In this document: positions 61,570-64,000 of the stretch, one piece after another
Numbering within the stretch: the first letter of the stretch is position 1
How the letters are laid out: each line of letters begins with the position of its first letter
NCBI RefSeq assembly: GCF_014203395.1
Contig: NZ_JACHIW010000001.1
Location: 5,315,501 to 5,379,500 of the forward strand
Direction: 5' to 3'
DNA length: 64,000 bases
Source: Saccharopolyspora phatthalungensis
GTDB lineage: Bacteria > Actinomycetota > Actinomycetes > Mycobacteriales > Pseudonocardiaceae
The notes under the pieces: model-generated
Database searches by the model: none
Seen by the model: the letters and a program-made list of their open reading frames with translations, nothing else
What the model was told of the DNA's origin: nothing
Program-made: the position numbers and the translations under genes

Positions 61570-62387
61570 CCGCCACCCTGCCCGCGCCCACCACCTCTGC
61601 CACCGCGGCGACCGTTCCGGCCGTCGCGCCCGGCGTCGACAGCATGGACGCCCTGATCGACCAGGCCTGCCGCACGCTGCGGTTGCCCACCATCGGCTCC
61701 CGGTTCGAGGAACTCGCCGCCGCGGCATTGCGGGAACAGGCGTCCTACAAGGCGTTCCTGCTCACCCTGCTCGACGCCGAATGCGAGCACCGCGACGAAC
61801 GCCGCAAGATCCGCCGCGTCCGCGAGGCGAACTTCCCCCGCTCGAAGCGGCTCGACGACTTCGACTTCGCCGCCAACCCGAACGTCGTTCCCGAGGTCAT
61901 CAACACCCTCACCACCCCAGGCTGGGTCAACGCCGGGCAGCCGCTCTGCCTGATCGGCCAGTCCGGCACCGGCAAGTCGCATCTGCTGATCGGCATCGGC
62001 ACCGCGATCGCCGAATCCGGGCTGAAAGTCCGCTACACCACGACAGCGAACCTGGTCAACGAGCTCGCCGAGGCCGCCGACGACCGGCAGCTGACCCGCG
62101 TGCTCAACCGCTACAGCAAGGTCGACCTGCTCTGCTTGGACGAATTCGGCTACCTCGACCTGGACAAGGCCGGCGCGAAGCTGCTGTTCCAGGTCTTCAC
62201 CGACCGAGAGGAACGCAGCGCGATCGCCATCGCCTCCAACGCCCCGTTCTCCGAATGGGACCAGACCTTCACCGACAAACGGCTCTGCTCCGCGATCGTC
62301 GATCGGCTCACCTTCAACGGCAACATCATCGAGACCGGCGCCGAGTCCTACCGGCTGCGCGCCACCCAGCAACGCCCGCGCGGCTGA
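61566..62387 (+). CDS. istB: IS21 ATPase IstB
   Basis: The protein is 273 aa, overlapping istA by four bases (ATGA). It is a DnaC-like AAA+ protein: Walker A GQSGTGKSHL, Walker B LLCLDEFGYL and the sensor segment AIAIASNAPFSEW. It selects the target site and activates IstA. Intact. Confidence 0.93.
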   Translation: MTATLPAPTTSATAATVPAVAPGVDSMDALIDQACRTLRLPTIGSRFEELAAAALREQASYKAFLLTLLDAECEHRDERRKIRRVREANFPRSKRLDDFDFAANPNVVPEVINTLTTPGWVNAGQPLCLIGQSGTGKSHLLIGIGTAIAESGLKVRYTTTANLVNELAEAADDRQLTRVLNRYSKVDLLCLDEFGYLDLDKAGAKLLFQVFTDREERSAIAIASNAPFSEWDQTFTDKRLCSAIVDRLTFNGNIIETGAESYRLRATQQRPRG

Positions 62388-62394
62388 CCCGCTG

Positions 62395-62643
62395 ATGCCG
62401 CAACTCTGGATCGGCGACGAACCACCCGACGACCTGTCCGTCGCTGACCCGGCCGAGGGGCCGAGCCGGTCGCACCTGCTCGAGCTCCTCGGCGTCTGCG
62501 CGGACTTCCTCGGCACCGCCAGCCCCGCGGTGCACCACGAGCTGCGCGTGTTCCTCATCGCCCGCGGAGATCACGCCATCGCCGGGCTGCCCGCGTTCCT
62601 CGACCAGCTGGCCCTCACCGCCGCCGCTCAGCCAAGGCCCTAA
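62395..62643 (+). CDS. small IS21-associated hypothetical protein
   Basis: The protein is 82 aa from ATG 62395, seven bases after istB (MPQLWIGDEPPDDLSVADP). It is helical, with HLLELLGVCADFLGTASPAV and FLIARGDHAIAGLPAFLDQL. From memory, similar small frames follow istB in actinobacterial IS21 elements. Function unknown. Confidence 0.6.
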   Translation: MPQLWIGDEPPDDLSVADPAEGPSRSHLLELLGVCADFLGTASPAVHHELRVFLIARGDHAIAGLPAFLDQLALTAAAQPRP

Positions 62644-63575
62644 ACGAAAAAGGGCCGACTGCTCACGGATCCAGCCTTGTCGGAGGCGGAGCCATGAACA
62701 CCCGGCGAGCAGAACGCTAGCTCTCCACCCCGTTCACCGGAGCGCACACCACTCGGCACCCGCGAAGTTTCACCCATCCAGGGGCGGGGCCAAAACTCGC
62801 CGGACACCGTCAGCCCCCGGCGGCCCAGCCCGCCGGACACACCCGGCACCGGAGCCTGAACAACCCGGACCAACGGGTCCAGAAAACACCGGCAAAAACA
62901 TGCGACCATGTGGAAGAAGTTCCGTAGATGTTGCAGACAGGCATTGTGGTCGAGTGCTTGCACCGGGCTCTCCGGGAAGTGCTGCTGGATCAGCTGTGCC
63001 TGCGGGACGGACTGCTGAGCGATGGCGAGCCTTTCGTCGCCTGCGCGGACCTGATTTCGCCCGTTCTGCTTGGCATGCAGCAAAGCGGCGTCCGCGGCCA
63101 AGACCAACCGCCCGATGCACCCGAGTTTGTCCGGTGGTGTCGTGGTGAGGCCGATGGAGGCGGAGATGTCGGTCAGCAGCACCTGGTTTCCGGAGGTGGC
63201 GGTCACCGTGACTGCGAGATCGGCGATGTGCCGGAGGAGGCTTTCCGCAACCTGAATCGGGCGCTGGATATCGCCATGGGCGAGCATCACCAGGAACTCG
63301 TCGCCGCCGTAACGGCCGATGACGCCGTTCCCAAAGGAAACGACAGTGCGTAGCACACGGGCGACGCCAGCGAGGACCGCGTCGCCGGCGAGGTGCCCCC
63401 AGGTGTCGTTGATCGCTTTGAAGTGATCGAGGTCAACAAGGAGCAGGGCCACGTGGTCACCGGTGTTCCGCGCATTGTTCAGCAGGTGGGCGGCGTGGGT
63501 TTCCCATGCCCAGCGGTCGGGCAGACCGGTGAGCTTGTCGACCGTGGTTGGCGCAGTGGGTGGGCGAATCATCAC
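62640..63575 (-). CDS. GGDEF-domain protein, C-terminus fused into IS21 DNA
   Basis: Starts at GTG 63575 (AAGGAGG upstream; ATG 63572 is alternative). The GGDEF domain is complete: DLDHFKAINDTWGHLAGDAV, then the active-site RYGGDEF, then SIGLTTTPPDKLG. This suggests diguanylate cyclase activity making c-di-GMP; no clear RxxD inhibitory site was seen. After about 62,860 the frame reads through the IS21 right end to a stop at 62640, so the last 70 or so residues are IS-derived. Its start overlaps the stop of the ParA-like gene (GTGA). Confidence 0.82.
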   Translation of the reverse strand: MMIRPPTAPTTVDKLTGLPDRWAWETHAAHLLNNARNTGDHVALLLVDLDHFKAINDTWGHLAGDAVLAGVARVLRTVVSFGNGVIGRYGGDEFLVMLAHGDIQRPIQVAESLLRHIADLAVTVTATSGNQVLLTDISASIGLTTTPPDKLGCIGRLVLAADAALLHAKQNGRNQVRAGDERLAIAQQSVPQAQLIQQHFPESPVQALDHNACLQHLRNFFHMVACFCRCFLDPLVRVVQAPVPGVSGGLGRRGLTVSGEFWPRPWMGETSRVPSGVRSGERGGELAFCSPGVHGSASDKAGSVSSRPFFV

Positions 63576-64000
63576 GCAGCACCTCCTTGGGAGCGAAGTA
63601 TGGAAAGCGGTCCACGGTCCGGGGAGTTGTGTCGTGCGTGAGGGCTGAGCCACGTGTGGAATCGGCGAGCAGCCTTGTGTGTGGCCTGGTGCAGCTGGCA
63701 TTGCTCTGGGTCGTGGTGGCGTCGCGCGCCCTCGCTGAATACCCGTGCCCCGTCGGGTTCGTCGGGGAGCTCCAAGACCAGCGGTGATCCCAGGACGCGA
63801 GCGACGAAATGTGCCGAGCGGTGGGCGGTGGCGCACACCGCTAACCCCAAGCGGTCAGGTGGGACGGTTTCGTGCAGCGTTCGGGCTATGGGCAGCGCGG
63901 CTTGAACGTGCCGCAGGCTGGGGCGCACGGTCAGCAGCACCAGGTCGGCTTCAGTGATCAAGGGCCAGGGTGTGCCGGGCACCCACCGGCCAGCATCGAT
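63572..64000 (-). CDS. ParA/TadZ-like P-loop protein, C-terminal part (runs off right edge)
   Basis: About 142 codons are visible; the frame is open at base 64000. The segment begins IDAGRWVPGTPWPLITEADL, continues VLLTVRPSLRHVQAALPIAR and DRLGLAVCATAH, and ends ILRSQGGAA. It is similar in order to the C-terminal half of the TadZ-like protein at 54403 (DCGR, then ADVLLVLSRAH, then LLLVGEG), so it is probably a second MinD/ParA-type ATPase. The Walker A region lies outside the window. Its stop overlaps the GGDEF start, so the two are coupled. Confidence 0.65.
   Translation of the reverse strand: MDAGRWVPGTPWPLITEADLVLLTVRPSLRHVQAALPIARTLHETVPPDRLGLAVCATAHRSAHFVARVLGSPLVLELPDEPDGARVFSEGARRHHDPEQCQLHQATHKAARRFHTWLSPHARHNSPDRGPLSILRSQGGAA

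Larger units (their letters stand above)
59675..62850 (+). mobile_element. IS21-family insertion sequence
   Basis: Contains istA, istB and a small passenger gene. The left end carries repeats of a 20-25 bp terminal motif (about 59678-59700, 59702-59727 and 59732-59755; core TGTCCGGTGAGTTCTGGCCC). Its inverse occurs at 62785-62809 and, more diverged, near 62825-62850. Multiple terminal repeats are characteristic of IS21. The exact boundaries and a target duplication could not be fixed by eye. Confidence 0.82.

Overview
The window is high-GC actinomycete DNA. Coding style, an Lsr2 protein, a BTAD-type regulator, GTG/TTG starts and actinobacterial conjugation and Tad pilus genes suggest a member of the Pseudonocardiales (Amycolatopsis/Saccharopolyspora-like). 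That assignment is inference, because no rRNA or other taxonomic marker is present. No tRNA, rRNA or CRISPR array was seen. Most of the window reads as one integrative conjugative element or integrated plasmid, carrying later insertions and many decayed genes.

Layout. 1-5.9 kb: flank with a partial hypothetical gene, a frameshifted endonuclease VII-like gene, a gene remnant, and a large protein with a PD-(D/E)XK nuclease motif. 5.9-10.4 kb: a minus-strand, translationally coupled operon of a degenerate methyltransferase, an active-looking DNA methyltransferase, an AbrB-like protein and a tyrosine integrase. 10.7-11.0 kb: a divergent control region with heptamers phased every 11 bp. 11.0-22.7 kb: plus-strand conjugation operon (sigma-like HTH protein, pilin-like protein, TrbL split by a UGA, PrgI, VirB4, VirD4/TraG, replication-relaxation protein, NlpC/P60 hydrolase). 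22.7-25.4 kb: HNH-like gene between imperfect direct repeats, a cold-shock gene and small unknown genes. 25.4-31.1 kb: an intact two-domain winged-helix gene and, 4.6 kb on, a decayed duplicate with its leader, separated by ruined genes. 31.1-39.0 kb: small unknown genes including paralog pairs, then a MoxR ATPase/VWA pair and lsr2. 39.0-43.2 kb: a truncated Lsr2-like protein, an unknown gene and a LysM-BTAD membrane protein.

43.2-58.7 kb: a minus-strand Tad pilus operon (lipoprotein, secreted protein, CpaB, TadZ, TadA, TadB, TadC, Flp pilin, three TadE/G-like proteins) with a prepilin peptidase beside it. Two related insertions interrupt it. One carries a three-gene recombinase module (tyrosine recombinase, small HTH protein, and a 32-cysteine protein with a degenerate recombinase domain) plus a GNAT gene. 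The other keeps only the recombinase N-terminus plus a methyltransferase gene. Both end at the same 3' tail shared by two different Tad genes. 58.7-64.0 kb: a small gene, an HxlR-like gene cut by an IS21 element, a GGDEF gene and a partial ParA/TadZ-like gene at the right edge.

The conjugation and Tad operons would supply the transfer channel and surface pili. The integrase operon handles chromosomal integration, and the Lsr2 pair, BTAD protein, winged-helix proteins and phased repeats are the likely controllers. The strongest leads are the recombinase module, the phased repeat arrays, the UGA-split TrbL and the Lsr2/truncated-Lsr2 pair.
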